This document shows, one piece after another, positions 50,565-60,698 of a stretch of DNA of 64,000 bases. Source of the DNA: an uncultured Alphaproteobacteria bacterium (GTDB lineage Bacteria > Pseudomonadota > Alphaproteobacteria > Rhodobacterales > Rhodobacteraceae); the NCBI GenBank assembly GCA_902573735.1, contig CACGLH010000005.1, forward strand, positions 43,344-107,343, written 5' to 3'. How positions within the stretch are numbered: the stretch's first letter is position 1; every line of letters starts with the position of its first letter. Below the pieces are notes generated by a model. That model was not told the DNA's origin, did no database searches, and saw nothing but the letters and a program-made list of their open reading frames with translations. The position numbers and the translations under genes are program-made.

Positions 50565-51098
50565 ATGTCAAGAATTGGAAAAAAATCTATTATTCTTCCT
50601 GAAAACGTTTCAGCTAACATATCAGGTCAAAAAATTGAGGTAAAAGGGCCTAACGGCTTCAGAGATTTCATCAGTTCAAAAGAAGTAGAAATAAGTCTAA
50701 ATCATAATGAAATTGTTGTAAAACCTAGGAATTTAACTAAGAAATCTAGACAGCATTGGGGTATGAATAGAACTCAAATAGCAAACTTAATCAAAGGAGT
50801 TACAACTGGTTTTACAAAATATTTAGAATTAAATGGTGTTGGATATAGAGCTGCCATACAAGGAAATACACTTAAACTTTCTCTAGGATATTCACATGAA
50901 ATTGATTTTGCGGTCCCCGAAAGTGTAAAAATTACTGTTCCTAAGCCAACGGAAATTATAGTCAATGGAATTGACCAGCAGATTGTAGGACAAGTAGCTG
51001 CTAATATTAGAGAAAAAAGAAAACCTGAACCTTATAAAGGGAAAGGTATACGATATAAAGATGAGTATGTGTTTGCTAAAGAAGGTAAGAAAAAATAG
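50565..51098 (+). CDS. rplF: 50S ribosomal protein L6
   Basis: L6 stabilises the sarcin-ricin loop region. The 177 residues start [31 protein letters not shown] and contain [38 protein letters not shown] and [29 protein letters not shown]. The family's two-repeat structure is intact. rplR follows after 10 nt. Confidence 0.98.
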   Translation: MSRIGKKSIILPENVSANISGQKIEVKGPNGFRDFISSKEVEISLNHNEIVVKPRNLTKKSRQHWGMNRTQIANLIKGVTTGFTKYLELNGVGYRAAIQGNTLKLSLGYSHEIDFAVPESVKITVPKPTEIIVNGIDQQIVGQVAANIREKRKPEPYKGKGIRYKDEYVFAKEGKKK

Positions 51099-51108
51099 GA
51101 AATAATAA

Positions 51109-51468
51109 ATGTCAAACAAAAAACTAAGTTTGTTTAAAAAAAGAAGATTACGGAATAGAAACAAGATTAAAAGCACTGATAATAAAAGAATAAGAATGAG
51201 TGTTCATAGATCTTCAAAAAACATTTATGTTCAGCTTATTGACGATAACATAGGGAATACTATTGCGTCTGCTTCATCTAGAATGTCAGCTATTGGTAAA
51301 AATTTAAAGAATAATATGGAAACTGCTAAACTGGTTGGGAAGGAAATTGCAGAGAGAGCAAAAAAAACAGGTATTTCCGAAGTTTATTTTGATAGAGGGG
51401 GATTTCTTTATCATGGAAGAGTAAAGGCTTTAGCTGATGCAGCAAGAGAAAGTGGCCTTAAATTTTAG
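51109..51468 (+). CDS. rplR: 50S ribosomal protein L18
   Basis: L18 brings 5S rRNA to the 50S subunit with L5. The 119 residues have the basic N-terminus [41 protein letters not shown] and a C-terminal [26 protein letters not shown]. It lies between rplF and rpsE with 10-12 nt gaps. Confidence 0.98.
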   Translation: MSNKKLSLFKKRRLRNRNKIKSTDNKRIRMSVHRSSKNIYVQLIDDNIGNTIASASSRMSAIGKNLKNNMETAKLVGKEIAERAKKTGISEVYFDRGGFLYHGRVKALADAARESGLKF

Positions 51469-51480
51469 GAGAAAATTAAT

Positions 51481-52038
51481 ATGGTAAAGGATTCAAATCG
51501 TAAAGATAAAAAAGATCGTGAGGACTCGTCAGAATATTCAGATAGATTAGTAGCTATTAATAGAGTTTCAAAAACAGTTAAAGGTGGTAAAAGGTTTGGA
51601 TTTGCTGCTCTGGTGGTGGTTGGTGATCAAAGGGGGCGTGTAGGTTTCGGTAAAGGTAAAGCTAAAGAAGTACCAGAAGCTATAAGAAAAGCAACAGATC
51701 AGGCTAAAACACAAACTTTAAGAGTACCACTTAAAGAGGGTAGAACTCTACATCATGATGTGCGTGGCAGACATGGAGCTGGATTGGTTGTGATGAGAAC
51801 AGCACCAGCAGGTACAGGTATAATTGCTGGTGGTCCTATGAGGGCAGTTTTTGAAATGTTAGGTATTCAAGATGTAGTGGCGAAATCAATAGGATCTCAA
51901 AATCCTTATAATATGGTCAGAGCAACAATTGATGGTCTTAAAAAAGAAGTAAGCCCCAGGATAATTGCTCGTAGAAGAGGTAAAAAACTTTCTGAGATTG
52001 TTGTTAAAGATGACGAATTAAAAGAATTATCAACGTAG
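51481..52038 (+). CDS. rpsE: 30S ribosomal protein S5
   Basis: S5 affects decoding accuracy and mRNA unwinding. The 185 residues contain the loop [48 protein letters not shown], which is also the site of spectinomycin resistance changes in E. coli and reads as wild type, and [48 protein letters not shown]. The charged N-terminal extension is alphaproteobacterial in style. Confidence 0.98.
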   Translation: MVKDSNRKDKKDREDSSEYSDRLVAINRVSKTVKGGKRFGFAALVVVGDQRGRVGFGKGKAKEVPEAIRKATDQAKTQTLRVPLKEGRTLHHDVRGRHGAGLVVMRTAPAGTGIIAGGPMRAVFEMLGIQDVVAKSIGSQNPYNMVRATIDGLKKEVSPRIIARRRGKKLSEIVVKDDELKELST

Positions 52039-52057
52039 TTAAAATTTGGGAAAAATT

Positions 52058-52246
52058 ATGGCAAGTAAGATTTACGTAAAACAGATAAGATCTCCGATAA
52101 GAAGGCCTCAAGTACAAAAGGAGATTCTTAGGGGTCTTGGATTAAATAAAATGAATAAAGTTTCTGAATTAAATGACACTCCATCTATTAGGGGCATGAT
52201 CAATAAGATTCCTCATTTAGTTGAAATTTTAAAAAAGTCAAAATAA
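52058..52246 (+). CDS. rpmD: 50S ribosomal protein L30
   Basis: A small 50S protein. I chose the ATG at 52058 ([58 protein letters not shown], 62 aa). An in-frame TTG at 52046 would add four residues and lacks support. It sits between rpsE and rplO in the usual order; a 54-nt AT-rich gap follows. Confidence 0.95.
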   Translation: MASKIYVKQIRSPIRRPQVQKEILRGLGLNKMNKVSELNDTPSIRGMINKIPHLVEILKKSK

Positions 52247-52300
52247 TTACACTATTAATTAATTAATGTTTTTTAAAAATTTAAATTTTGAGATATTGCT

Positions 52301-52759
52301 ATGAAACTAAATGAACTAAAAGAAAATAAAGGTGCTTTTAAAACAAAAAAAAGATTAGGTAGAGGGCCAGGGTCTGGTGTTGGTAAAACTTGCGGACGAG
52401 GTCTTAAAGGGCAAAAATCAAGATCAGGAGTTTCTATTAATGGCTTTGAAGGTGGTCAGATGCCTATATACATGAGACTTCCAAAAAGAGGATTTAATGT
52501 GCCTAATGCAAAAAAATATTCTGTTTTAAATATTGGACAACTTCAAGACTTTATAGATAGAAAAAAAATTAATCCAAAAAATGAGATTAATGAAGAAATA
52601 TTAAGTTCCTCAGGCATTATTTCAAGAAAGTTTGATGGTGTACGTCTTCTTGGAAAGGGAGAACTTAAAACAAAAGTTATTGTTAAACTTACTGGGGCTT
52701 CAAAAAGTGCTATCTCCAATATCGAAAAGCATGGAGGAACATTTTCAAAACTTTCATAG
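52301..52759 (+). CDS. rplO: 50S ribosomal protein L15
   Basis: L15 is a late-assembly 50S protein. The 152 residues have the glycine-rich basic N-terminus [28 protein letters not shown], then [36 protein letters not shown] and a C-terminal [18 protein letters not shown]. It precedes secY by 66 nt. Confidence 0.97.
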   Translation: MKLNELKENKGAFKTKKRLGRGPGSGVGKTCGRGLKGQKSRSGVSINGFEGGQMPIYMRLPKRGFNVPNAKKYSVLNIGQLQDFIDRKKINPKNEINEEILSSSGIISRKFDGVRLLGKGELKTKVIVKLTGASKSAISNIEKHGGTFSKLS

Positions 52760-52825
52760 AGACAGATTAATAGGTTTTGCATTTTTTAGTACTTAGAATA
52801 ACAAAAGGTAAAAACAGGATAATAT

Positions 52826-54178
52826 ATGCCTTCAGCAGCAGAACAAATGGCAGCAAACTTAAGCTGGAATTCTTTTGGAAAAGCAAAAGATCTTCAGAGG
52901 CGTATTTTTTACGCTTTAGGTCTATTAATAGTTTACAGGATTGGAACATATATTCCAGTACCTGGAATTGATTCATCTCAGCTAAGATCTTTTTTTGAAC
53001 AAGCTAATACCGGTATTGGAGGTATGCTAAATATGTTTACAGGAGGAGCTGTAGGTAGAATGGCAATATTTGCTCTTGGTATAATGCCTTATATAACCTC
53101 ATCTATTATTATGCAGCTATTAGCATCTATGGTTCCTCAATTAGAACAGCTTAAAAAAGAGGGTGAACAAGGAAGAAAAAAAATTAACCAATACACAAGA
53201 TATGGAACAGTAGTCCTAGCTTTTTTTCAAGCATATGGCATTTCAGTAGGTCTGGAAAGTCAGGGGTTAGCATCAGATCCAGGTTGGTACTTTAGAGCAT
53301 CCTGTATAATTACTTTGGTTGGAGGAACCATGTTTTTGATGTGGCTTGGCGAACAAATAACAGCAAGGGGCATTGGTAACGGTATATCTTTAATTATTTT
53401 TGTTGGTATCGTAGCAGAACTTCCTTCTGCTCTTGCCCAATTTTTTGCTTCTGGAAGGTCTGGGATTATAAGCCCTATCGTTATACTTTCAGTTATTTTG
53501 ATGGTAGTAGTTGTGATTGGGTTGGTAGTTTATCTAGAAAGGGCTTTGAGAAAGATAAATATACAATATCCTAGAAGACAAGTAGGTATGAAAATGTATG
53601 GTGGGGACACCTCAAATCTTCCCATAAAACTAAACCCTTCTGGAGTTATTCCTGCAATTTTTGCTTCATCCTTGTTATTACTTCCAACAACTGTTGTAAC
53701 ATTTGCGCAAGAAGATAGTAGCGGTTTTTTAGCATATGTAGCAGCATATTTAGGACCTGGTCAGCCTCTATACTATATTTTCTTTGGTGGAATGATTATA
53801 TTTTTTACATACTTTTATACTCTAAATGTTGCTTTTAAACCTGAAGAGGTTGCTGATAATTTAAAAAAACAAGGGGGATTTGTTCCTGGTATTCGCCCTG
53901 GTGAAAGAACAGCTAAATACTTAGAGTACGTAGTTGTTAGAACTTTGGTTCTTGGTTCTGGTTATCTTGCAGCAATATGTTTGCTTCCTGAAGTTTTAAG
54001 ATCTCAGTTTGCAATACCATTTTATTTTGGTGGGACCTCTCTTTTAATAGTTGTTTCAGTTACTATGGATACTATTACACAAATACAATCCCATATGCTC
54101 GCTTATCAATATGAAGGTTTAATTGAAAGATCAAAAATACGTGGATCCAGTAAAAGGAATAAGAAAGGAAGGAGATGA
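52826..54178 (+). CDS. secY: Preprotein translocase subunit SecY
   Basis: This is the protein-conducting channel of the inner membrane. The 450-residue protein has ten hydrophobic helices and begins [44 protein letters not shown]. The plug region lies near [32 protein letters not shown]. The C5 loop contains [20 protein letters not shown]. The gene overlaps adk by 4 nt (ATGA). Confidence 0.98.
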   Translation: MPSAAEQMAANLSWNSFGKAKDLQRRIFYALGLLIVYRIGTYIPVPGIDSSQLRSFFEQANTGIGGMLNMFTGGAVGRMAIFALGIMPYITSSIIMQLLASMVPQLEQLKKEGEQGRKKINQYTRYGTVVLAFFQAYGISVGLESQGLASDPGWYFRASCIITLVGGTMFLMWLGEQITARGIGNGISLIIFVGIVAELPSALAQFFASGRSGIISPIVILSVILMVVVVIGLVVYLERALRKINIQYPRRQVGMKMYGGDTSNLPIKLNPSGVIPAIFASSLLLLPTTVVTFAQEDSSGFLAYVAAYLGPGQPLYYIFFGGMIIFFTYFYTLNVAFKPEEVADNLKKQGGFVPGIRPGERTAKYLEYVVVRTLVLGSGYLAAICLLPEVLRSQFAIPFYFGGTSLLIVVSVTMDTITQIQSHMLAYQYEGLIERSKIRGSSKRNKKGRR

Positions 54179-54825
54179 AGAATTTAATTTTACTAGGACC
54201 TCCAGGTGCGGGAAAAGGAACACAAGCAAGGACCTTATGCGAAAAATACGGATTTGTTCAATTATCTACTGGTGATATGTTAAGAGAAGCTAAAAAAGAC
54301 GAATCCGATCTTGGAAGAAAAGTTGCTGTCATTATGGCAAAAGGAGAATTAGTAACAGATGAAATTGTTATAGGACTTATAGAAAAAAAGCTTACCAATG
54401 AAGACAATAATATTGGTTTTGTTTTTGATGGTTTTCCAAGAACGTTAGCTCAAGCAGATGCTTTAGGCAATCTGTTAGATTCTATTGGACAAACATTAGA
54501 CCACGTTATTGAACTATACGTTGACGACGAAAAGTTGGTTCAAAGAATTATAGGTAGGTTTACATGTTCTTCTTGTGGAGAACTTTATCATAAAATCACC
54601 AAGCCTCCAAAACATGAAGGAATATGTGATATATGTGGTAGTAAGGATAAATTTAACTTTAGACAAGATGATAATGAAAATTCATTAAAAATTAGACTTC
54701 TTGCATATTATAGGGATACTTCTCCATTGATTGGATATTATCATGTTTTTAATAAATTAAGAAAAATTAATGGTCTTGGGAGTGTTGATGAAATTCAAAA
54801 TAAAATTAGAAATTTTATTAAATAA
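54175..54825 (+). CDS. adk: Adenylate kinase with zinc-type LID
   Basis: This enzyme interconverts AMP, ADP and ATP. The 216 residues have the P-loop GPPGAGKGT (8-16), the AMP-binding segment around STGDMLRE, and DGFPRT. The LID domain has four cysteines (C131, C134, C151, C154 in CSSCGELYH and CDICGSKD), the zinc-binding type found in Gram-positive and some alphaproteobacterial enzymes. It lies between secY and rpsM, a common alphaproteobacterial position. Confidence 0.96.
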   Translation: MKNLILLGPPGAGKGTQARTLCEKYGFVQLSTGDMLREAKKDESDLGRKVAVIMAKGELVTDEIVIGLIEKKLTNEDNNIGFVFDGFPRTLAQADALGNLLDSIGQTLDHVIELYVDDEKLVQRIIGRFTCSSCGELYHKITKPPKHEGICDICGSKDKFNFRQDDNENSLKIRLLAYYRDTSPLIGYYHVFNKLRKINGLGSVDEIQNKIRNFIK

Positions 54826-54852
54826 TTTTAAAAAGATTTCTTAACTATAAAC

Positions 54853-54880
54853 TTGACGAAGAAGATTCCATAGATATAAT
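54853..54880 (+). promoter_or_regulatory. Near-consensus promoter before rpsM-rpsK-rpoA-rplQ
   Basis: TTGACG (54853-54858) and a perfect TATAAT (54875-54880) are separated by 16 nt in the 128-nt adk-rpsM gap. The start would lie about 66 nt before the rpsM TTG. Confidence 0.7.
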
Positions 54881-54953
54881 CCGCCAAATATTAAATACTA
54901 AATTACTTTTATCTTATTAATTTCATTTAAAATTATAAATTACGGAGAGAAAT

Positions 54954-55322
54954 TTGGCTAGAATAGCTGGTATAAATCTACCCACTGGTAAAAGGGTTCC
55001 TATAGCATTGACTTACATACATGGTATAGGTACCAATACTGCAATTAAAATATGTAAAGAACTTAAAATTCCTTTATTAACTAAGCTTAATGAACTTGAT
55101 GATATTCAATTATCTTCAATTAGAGATTATATGGACACTAACTTAATGGTGGAAGGTGATTTAAGAAGAGAAAAATCTATGAATATTAAGAGATTAATGG
55201 ATCTTGGTTGTTACCGTGGTTTAAGGCATAGGCGTGGTCTTCCAGTTAGAGGACAAAGAACACATACCAATGCTCGAACTAGAAAAGGTCCTGCAAAAAC
55301 CATAGCCGGAAAGAAAAAATAG
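54954..55322 (+). CDS. rpsM: 30S ribosomal protein S13
   Basis: S13 contacts the P-site tRNA and bridges to the 50S subunit. The 122 residues start with TTG (54954) after CGGAGAG and read [34 protein letters not shown]. The C-terminal tail [34 protein letters not shown] is intact. It is the first gene of the alpha cluster. Confidence 0.98.
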   Translation: MARIAGINLPTGKRVPIALTYIHGIGTNTAIKICKELKIPLLTKLNELDDIQLSSIRDYMDTNLMVEGDLRREKSMNIKRLMDLGCYRGLRHRRGLPVRGQRTHTNARTRKGPAKTIAGKKK

Positions 55323-55334
55323 GATACTTTTATA

Positions 55335-55724
55335 ATGGCCATAGATAAGTCAAGAACTAAAAAGAAAGATAAAAAAAACATTTCGACAGGAGTAGCCCAC
55401 ATAAACTCAAGCTTTAATAATACAAAAATATTAATCTCTGATGCTCAAGGTAATGCTATTGCGTGGTCTTCCGCTGGTACAATGGGTTTTAAAGGCTCAC
55501 GTAAGTCTACGCCCTATGCAGCACAAATGGCAGCTGAAGATGCGGGTAAAAAAGCGCAAGAGCATGGCATGAAAACACTTGAAGTTGAAATTCAAGGGCC
55601 TGGGTCAGGAAGAGAGTCAGCTCTCAGAGCTTTGTCTACAGTAGGTATGATTGTTACTTCTATCAGAGATGTAACACCAATGCCTCACAATGGGTGTAGA
55701 CCACCTAAGAGAAGACGAGTTTAG
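55335..55724 (+). CDS. rpsK: 30S ribosomal protein S11
   Basis: S11 sits on the 30S platform at the E site. The 129 residues contain [56 protein letters not shown] and the C-terminal [21 protein letters not shown], which holds the Asn-Gly site that becomes isoaspartate in E. coli. It is 12 nt after rpsM. Confidence 0.98.
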   Translation: MAIDKSRTKKKDKKNISTGVAHINSSFNNTKILISDAQGNAIAWSSAGTMGFKGSRKSTPYAAQMAAEDAGKKAQEHGMKTLEVEIQGPGSGRESALRALSTVGMIVTSIRDVTPMPHNGCRPPKRRRV

Positions 55725-55741
55725 TACTTTTTACCAAATGG

Positions 55742-55759
55742 TTACACTTATTAGTGTAA
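55742..55759 (+). other. Hairpin in the rpsK-rpoA gap
   Basis: A perfect 7-bp stem TTACACT/AGTGTAA (55742-55748 with 55753-55759) and a TATT loop, followed by no T-run. It may be a processing site or leader element; no protein partner can be named. Confidence 0.4.
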
Positions 55760-55825
55760 TTAAAATTCAAACCCTCGGGCGTAAAAAACTATTGGATTAG
55801 GTTTTTTGCAGGAATGGAGGAAAAT

Positions 55826-56842
55826 ATGATCCACAAAAATTGGCAAGAATTAATTAGACCCTCTGGTATTTCGATTAAACCCGGTGATGATCCAAAGAGT
55901 AAAGCAACAATTGTAACTGAACCTTTAGAAAGAGGATTTGGATTAACCCTCGGAAATGCTCTTAGAAGAATTTTATTATCTTCTTTACAAGGAGCTTCTA
56001 TAGTTTCAGTGCAAATAGACGGTGTTTTGCATGAATTTTCCTCATTAGCTGGAGTTCGTGAGGATGTTACTGATATTATACTTAATCTCAAAGGGGTATC
56101 TGTATCTATGGAAGTCGAAGGTCCAAAAAGATTAACGGTTAATGTTAAAGGACCTGGTATAGTAACTGCTGGTGATATCGAAGAAACGAATGGTATAGAA
56201 ATTTTGAATAAAGAACATATCATATGTCATTTAGATGATGGAGTTGCTTTCAAGATGGAGTTAACTGTAAATACAGGAAAGGGATACGTTGCAGCTGATA
56301 AACAAGTTTCGGAAGATAACCCTATTGGTGTTATTGCAATTGATTCATTATTTTCACCTATCAAAAAGGTCTCATATAATGTTGAACCTACCAGAGAGGG
56401 TCAGGTTCTAGATTACGACAAATTAACCATGGATATAGAAACAGATGGTTCAGTATCTCCAGAAGATGCACTAGCATTCGCATCTCGAATTTTGAAAGAT
56501 CAGCTCGATGTGTTTATTAATTTCGATGAACCTGAAACTGATGCACGTGATGAAGATGAAGATGAGCTAGAATTTAACCCATTGCTTCTTAAAAAAGTTG
56601 ATGAACTAGAATTATCTGTAAGGTCTGCAAATTGTTTAAAGAATGATAATATTGTGTATATAGGAGATTTAATTCAAAAAACAGAAGCAGAGATGTTAAG
56701 AACGCCAAATTTTGGAAGAAAGTCTTTAAACGAAATAAAAGAAGTTTTGACGAGTATGCAATTACACTTGGGAATGGATGTGACTGAGTGGCCACCAGAA
56801 AATATTGAAGAGTTATCCAAAAAATATGAAGATCAGTTTTGA
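55826..56842 (+). CDS. rpoA: DNA-directed RNA polymerase subunit alpha
   Basis: The alpha dimer scaffolds polymerase and binds activators and UP elements. The 338 residues start [15 protein letters not shown] chose the ATG at 55826 with GGAGG 5 nt upstream over the ATG at 55814, which overlaps that site. The N-terminal domain includes [21 protein letters not shown]. The C-terminal domain contains [50 protein letters not shown]. Confidence 0.98.
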   Translation: MIHKNWQELIRPSGISIKPGDDPKSKATIVTEPLERGFGLTLGNALRRILLSSLQGASIVSVQIDGVLHEFSSLAGVREDVTDIILNLKGVSVSMEVEGPKRLTVNVKGPGIVTAGDIEETNGIEILNKEHIICHLDDGVAFKMELTVNTGKGYVAADKQVSEDNPIGVIAIDSLFSPIKKVSYNVEPTREGQVLDYDKLTMDIETDGSVSPEDALAFASRILKDQLDVFINFDEPETDARDEDEDELEFNPLLLKKVDELELSVRSANCLKNDNIVYIGDLIQKTEAEMLRTPNFGRKSLNEIKEVLTSMQLHLGMDVTEWPPENIEELSKKYEDQF

Positions 56843-56912
56843 GGTTGATTATATATACAAGAGTGTTAAAAAATAAAATTTAAATATAAAATTTTGTAAT
56901 TGGTACGATAAA

Positions 56913-57335
56913 ATGAGACATGGAAATAGTAATCGTAAATTAAATAGAACTCATGAACACCGCAAAGCTATGTTTGCAAATATGGTGTGTTCTTTAATTG
57001 AACATGAGCAAATTCAAACAACACTTCCAAAAGCAAAAGAATTAAAAAAAATTATAGATAAGTATATTACACTTGGTAAAAAAGGTTCTTTACATTCAAG
57101 AAGGCAAGTCATATCTCGTTTAAAGCAAAATTCAGCTGTTATTAAGCTTTTTGAAACTTTAGCACCCAGATATAAAGAGAGAAATGGCGGTTACACAAGA
57201 GTTTTAAAGGCTGGTTTTAGATATGGAGATGCTGCTCCACTGGCTGTTATAGAGTTTGTTGATCGGGATGTTTCTGCTAAGGGGGCCAAAGATAAAGAGC
57301 TACAAGAAACTATAGAAAATAAATCTGAAGAATAA
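56913..57335 (+). CDS. rplQ: 50S ribosomal protein L17
   Basis: L17 is located near the tunnel exit. The 140 residues start [46 protein letters not shown]. The family core ends near [13 protein letters not shown], and a charged C-terminal extension of about 20 residues follows. It ends the alpha cluster. Confidence 0.97.
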   Translation: MRHGNSNRKLNRTHEHRKAMFANMVCSLIEHEQIQTTLPKAKELKKIIDKYITLGKKGSLHSRRQVISRLKQNSAVIKLFETLAPRYKERNGGYTRVLKAGFRYGDAAPLAVIEFVDRDVSAKGAKDKELQETIENKSEE

Positions 57336-57348
57336 TTTTTATATTGAA

Positions 57349-57375
57349 GAATATTTTCTAGAAAATAAAATATTC
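57349..57375 (+). terminator. Possible terminator after rplQ
   Basis: A perfect 9-bp stem GAATATTTT/AAAATATTC (57349-57357 with 57367-57375) with a 9-nt loop, in the gap between rplQ and rarA. It is AT-rich and lacks a good T-run, so its strength is uncertain. It does mark the end of the ribosomal block. Confidence 0.4.
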
Positions 57376-57401
57376 ACTTCTTGGTTAAGTGATAATCTAT
57401 A

Positions 57402-58748
57402 ATGAGTGATTTATTTGATTTTAATAATGTGAAAGCTGTTGATAATCAATCACGACCCCTTTCATATAAGTTACGTCCTGAAAGAATGAAAGATCTTATT
57501 GGTCAAGATCATATTACGAGTAAAACAGGTCCACTACATAATATTATAAAAAATAATAATTTATCTTCAATAATTTTGTGGGGTCCCCCTGGTACTGGAA
57601 AAACTTCTTTAGCTAGGATTATTCCAAAAGAATTAAAACAAGTTTATTTTCATGAAATAAGTGCTGTTTCTTCAGGAACTAGCGATTTAAAAGAAATATT
57701 TAAATTAGGTAAAGATTTATTAAAAAAAGGAAAAAAATTAATCCTTTTTGTTGATGAATTCCATTATTTTAACAAACTTCAGCAAGATATGTTTTTACCG
57801 TTTGTCGAAGAGGGTGTTCTAGGATTAATTGGTGCTACATCACAAAACCCAAGTTTTCAAATAAATTCAGCTCTTTTATCAAGGTCATTAATATATCAAT
57901 TAAATGTATTATCAGAAGAATCTTTAAAAAAAATTATTTTAAGAGCTGAAAAATTATCGCAAAATAAATTACTTCTAGAAAATGATGGCAAAAAACTTTT
58001 AATACAGATGAGTGGCGGTGATGCTAGAATTTTAATTAATCTTGTAGAACAAATTTTCTCATTTAATAGGAAAATAGACATTCATGAATTAAAAAAAGTC
58101 CTTTCTTTGAATATTCCCAAACATGACAAATCTGGGGATAATCACTATGGATTAATCTCGGCTATTCATAAATCCATTAGAGGTTCTGATCCAGATGCAG
58201 GACTTTTTTGGTTAGCAAGAGCTCTTAATGCTGGTGAAGATCCCCATTTTATTTTTAGAAGGTTACTAAGAATTTCTATAGAAGACGTTGGCCTTGCAAA
58301 CCCTGATACTCAAAAACAGGTATTGGACTCATGGAGATCATATGAAAGATTAGGTTCTCCAGAAGGTGATATTACGTTAGTAATGAGTGTAATTGCTTTG
58401 TCTTTATCTCCAAAATCAAATTCTGTTTATTTAGCAGAAAAAGAATCACAAAAGTTTGCAAAAAAACATAATACAGAACAACCACCTAGACATATTCTAA
58501 ACTCTCCAACTGCTTTAATGGACTCGTTTGGGTATGGTCTTGGTTATAAATATGATCATGATTTAAAAGGAGGATTTTCAGGTCAAAATTATTTTCCTGA
58601 TGGAATTAAGCGACCAATATTCTATCATCCTATAGAAAGAGGTTATGAAAGAGAACTAAAAAAAAGAGTTTCATATTTTTCAAGACTAAGAAATAAGATA
58701 CAGCAATCGGATAATGAAATAAAACGGAATATACCTAAAAATGAATGA
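57402..58748 (+). CDS. rarA: Replication-associated recombination protein A (RarA/MgsA)
   Basis: This AAA+ ATPase acts at stalled forks and on single-stranded DNA ends. The 448 residues have SYKLRPERMKDLIGQDHI, Walker A GPPGTGKT (61-68) and Walker B LFVDEFHYF. The C-terminal part includes GSDPDAGLFWLARALNAGEDPHFIFRRLLRISIEDVGLA and GYGLGYKYDHD. In most homologues Walker B reads DEVHRF; here it is DEFHYF, a mild change. It overlaps the next gene by 8 nt. Confidence 0.95.
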   Translation: MSDLFDFNNVKAVDNQSRPLSYKLRPERMKDLIGQDHITSKTGPLHNIIKNNNLSSIILWGPPGTGKTSLARIIPKELKQVYFHEISAVSSGTSDLKEIFKLGKDLLKKGKKLILFVDEFHYFNKLQQDMFLPFVEEGVLGLIGATSQNPSFQINSALLSRSLIYQLNVLSEESLKKIILRAEKLSQNKLLLENDGKKLLIQMSGGDARILINLVEQIFSFNRKIDIHELKKVLSLNIPKHDKSGDNHYGLISAIHKSIRGSDPDAGLFWLARALNAGEDPHFIFRRLLRISIEDVGLANPDTQKQVLDSWRSYERLGSPEGDITLVMSVIALSLSPKSNSVYLAEKESQKFAKKHNTEQPPRHILNSPTALMDSFGYGLGYKYDHDLKGGFSGQNYFPDGIKRPIFYHPIERGYERELKKRVSYFSRLRNKIQQSDNEIKRNIPKNE

Positions 58749-59742
58749 TGAAATTAAACCATTTGTTGTTACTTGTGAAGAAGATGGTCAAAGATTAGAT
58801 AAATGGATTAATTTCCGTTTTAGTCATGTTTCAAAAATTATGATGGAGAAGTTATGTAGAACTGGTCAAATCAGGGTTGACAGTTCTAGGGTAAAACCAA
58901 ATTTCAAATTAATAGAAAATCAAATAATTAGGATTCCAAACTTTATTCGAATAAAAAAACAAAAAAATGATAAAATTTTTACCAAACAAAAAGCTGAATT
59001 ATTTTATAAAATAAAAGAAAATATAATTTTTGAAGATGAATATTTTATAATTTTTAATAAACCTTTTGGTTTAGCTGTTCAAGGCGGATCAAAATTAGGT
59101 ACAGTTCATTTAGATGGAATACTACCATTTTTTTCAGAAAGAGATTATCCAATCCCAAAGTTAGTTCACAGATTAGACAAAGATACATCTGGAATTTTGG
59201 TTGTTGCTAAAACCCCAAAAAGTGCAAGCGCATTTTCTAAATTAATGTTTGAGCGAAGGATTAAAAAATCATATTGGGCTTTAGTAAATCAACCAATAAA
59301 ACATAAAACTGGAATTTTATATACTCCTCAAAAAGATGAATCCGTTCTAAAAAAAAATATAATATATAAATATAACCTCAACAAAGACTACCTAAATGCT
59401 AAGTTTTTTTTTCTGGAAGCAGAGGATAAGGAAATGGTCTCAGCTTACAAAGAATTAAAGGTAAATAATGAAAACGTTTCTTTGTTAAATCTTTTTGCTA
59501 TTACTGGGAGAAAACATCAATTAAGGAAACAGCTAGCAGCTATTGGTTATCCAATTATTGGAGATAAGAAGTATACCAAAAAATCACAATTATTTAAAGA
59601 TAATGGTAAAGAAAAGCTTCAATTACATGCGAGGGGTATAATTTTTCAAAATCCAATATCTGGTAAATTAATCAATGTGAAATGTCCGCCACCTGTACAT
59701 ATGAAAAAATTTTTACATGTTGATGAAATCGACCAATTCTAA
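58741..59742 (+). CDS. RluC/RluD-type 23S rRNA pseudouridine synthase
   Basis: This enzyme isomerises uridines to pseudouridine in rRNA. The 333 residues have an N-terminal S4 RNA-binding domain (QRLDKWINFRFSHVSK..) and the catalytic motif LVHRLDKDTSGILVV with catalytic D146. Downstream are LFAITGRKHQLRKQLAAIGYPIIGDKKY and LQLHARGI. RluC, RluD and TruC cannot be told apart by eye; the position beside rarA favours RluC. Confidence 0.92.
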   Translation: MNDEIKPFVVTCEEDGQRLDKWINFRFSHVSKIMMEKLCRTGQIRVDSSRVKPNFKLIENQIIRIPNFIRIKKQKNDKIFTKQKAELFYKIKENIIFEDEYFIIFNKPFGLAVQGGSKLGTVHLDGILPFFSERDYPIPKLVHRLDKDTSGILVVAKTPKSASAFSKLMFERRIKKSYWALVNQPIKHKTGILYTPQKDESVLKKNIIYKYNLNKDYLNAKFFFLEAEDKEMVSAYKELKVNNENVSLLNLFAITGRKHQLRKQLAAIGYPIIGDKKYTKKSQLFKDNGKEKLQLHARGIIFQNPISGKLINVKCPPPVHMKKFLHVDEIDQF

Positions 59743-59759
59743 GTAAATTGTAAATAAAA

Positions 59760-60464
59760 ATGGTATGGAAGAAAAAAAAATTTTGGAAATCTATTGAAGT
59801 AATTAAGATAAAAGCAGAGTTTGGTATTCTTTTAGATAAAAACCTACTCAAAACTCCCCAAAAAAAAGATCTTTTAATTTCAAATAAAATAATTGCAGAA
59901 AATTTACTTAAAGAGTGGATCAATATAGATGATGATATTAATTTTCATAATATGCCAATCACCCAAATTTGTTTTGCATCCATAGATAGAGAGGAAAAGG
60001 ATCAAGTTATTCTTCAAAAAAAACTTACAGAATATGGAATGACAGATTTATTATTTTATAGAGATGATTTAGGCACAGAACTTGAAAGATTACAGTCAAA
60101 AAAATGGAACAAGCTATTAGATTGGACAAAAGACGAATTTAAATTAAATTTTAAGATCTCTAATAGTTTAATGCCAGTTAAACAACCATCAATTAATAAA
60201 AAAATTTTTTTTAATGAGGTAAAAAAATTAGATTGTTTCTCGCTAACAGCTATTAATGAAATAGTAACACTCACTGGTTCTTTAATAATTGGATTATTAA
60301 TTTTGAGAAAAAAAATTTTACCATATCAAGCATGGTCATTGTCAAAAGTTGACGAAGTGTGGCAGCGTTCAAAATGGGGCACAATTCCAGAACAATTAGA
60401 AGATGACAAATACAAAAAGGAAAAGTTTTTGGTGTCATGTGAATTTATCAACACATTAAATTAA
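59760..60464 (+). CDS. ATP12 family F1-ATPase assembly chaperone
   Basis: ATP12 proteins bind the F1 alpha subunit during assembly of ATP synthase and are restricted to mitochondria and alphaproteobacteria. The 234 residues show the conserved segments NFHNMPITQICFASIDRE, MTDLLFYRDD, LLDWTKDEF and QAWSLSKVDEVWQRSKWG. Its neighbours rarA and rluC are the usual ones in this class. Confidence 0.9.
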   Translation: MVWKKKKFWKSIEVIKIKAEFGILLDKNLLKTPQKKDLLISNKIIAENLLKEWINIDDDINFHNMPITQICFASIDREEKDQVILQKKLTEYGMTDLLFYRDDLGTELERLQSKKWNKLLDWTKDEFKLNFKISNSLMPVKQPSINKKIFFNEVKKLDCFSLTAINEIVTLTGSLIIGLLILRKKILPYQAWSLSKVDEVWQRSKWGTIPEQLEDDKYKKEKFLVSCEFINTLN

Positions 60465-60544
60465 TCAGTTTAGATGCTTTACATTAAGAATCACTTAATT
60501 GGTAAAAAGTAGTAATAAAACTTGATAAAAGCTTTTGTTAAAAC

Positions 60545-60573
60545 TTGTTATATTTTTAACATATTGATAAATA
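60545..60573 (+). promoter_or_regulatory. Possible promoter for the aap operon
   Basis: TTGTTA (60545-60550), a 17-nt spacer and TAAATA (60568-60573) in the 234-nt ATP12-aapJ gap. It lies close to a 7-bp inverted repeat GTTAAAA/TTTTAAC (60537-60543 with 60554-60560). The leader of about 120 nt holds a larger inverted repeat. The fit is modest. Confidence 0.35.
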
Positions 60574-60621
60574 ACAGTTTTTTTTCATTGTATTAAATAT
60601 TAAATAAAGGGTAGAAAAAGT

Positions 60622-60670
60622 TTGATTAATGCATATACTTCACGAATTATTTTTGTATCAAATTAATCAA
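60622..60670 (+). promoter_or_regulatory. Inverted repeat in the aapJ leader
   Basis: TTGATTAAT (60622-60630) and ATTAATCAA (60662-60670) are perfect 9-bp arms, with a further ATAC/GTAT pairing inside (60635-60638 with 60655-60658). Placed about 30 nt before the aapJ ATG, it could be an mRNA stem or an operator half-site pair. Confidence 0.4.
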
Positions 60671-60698
60671 GATTTTTTTAATTTAATAAGGGGAAATT

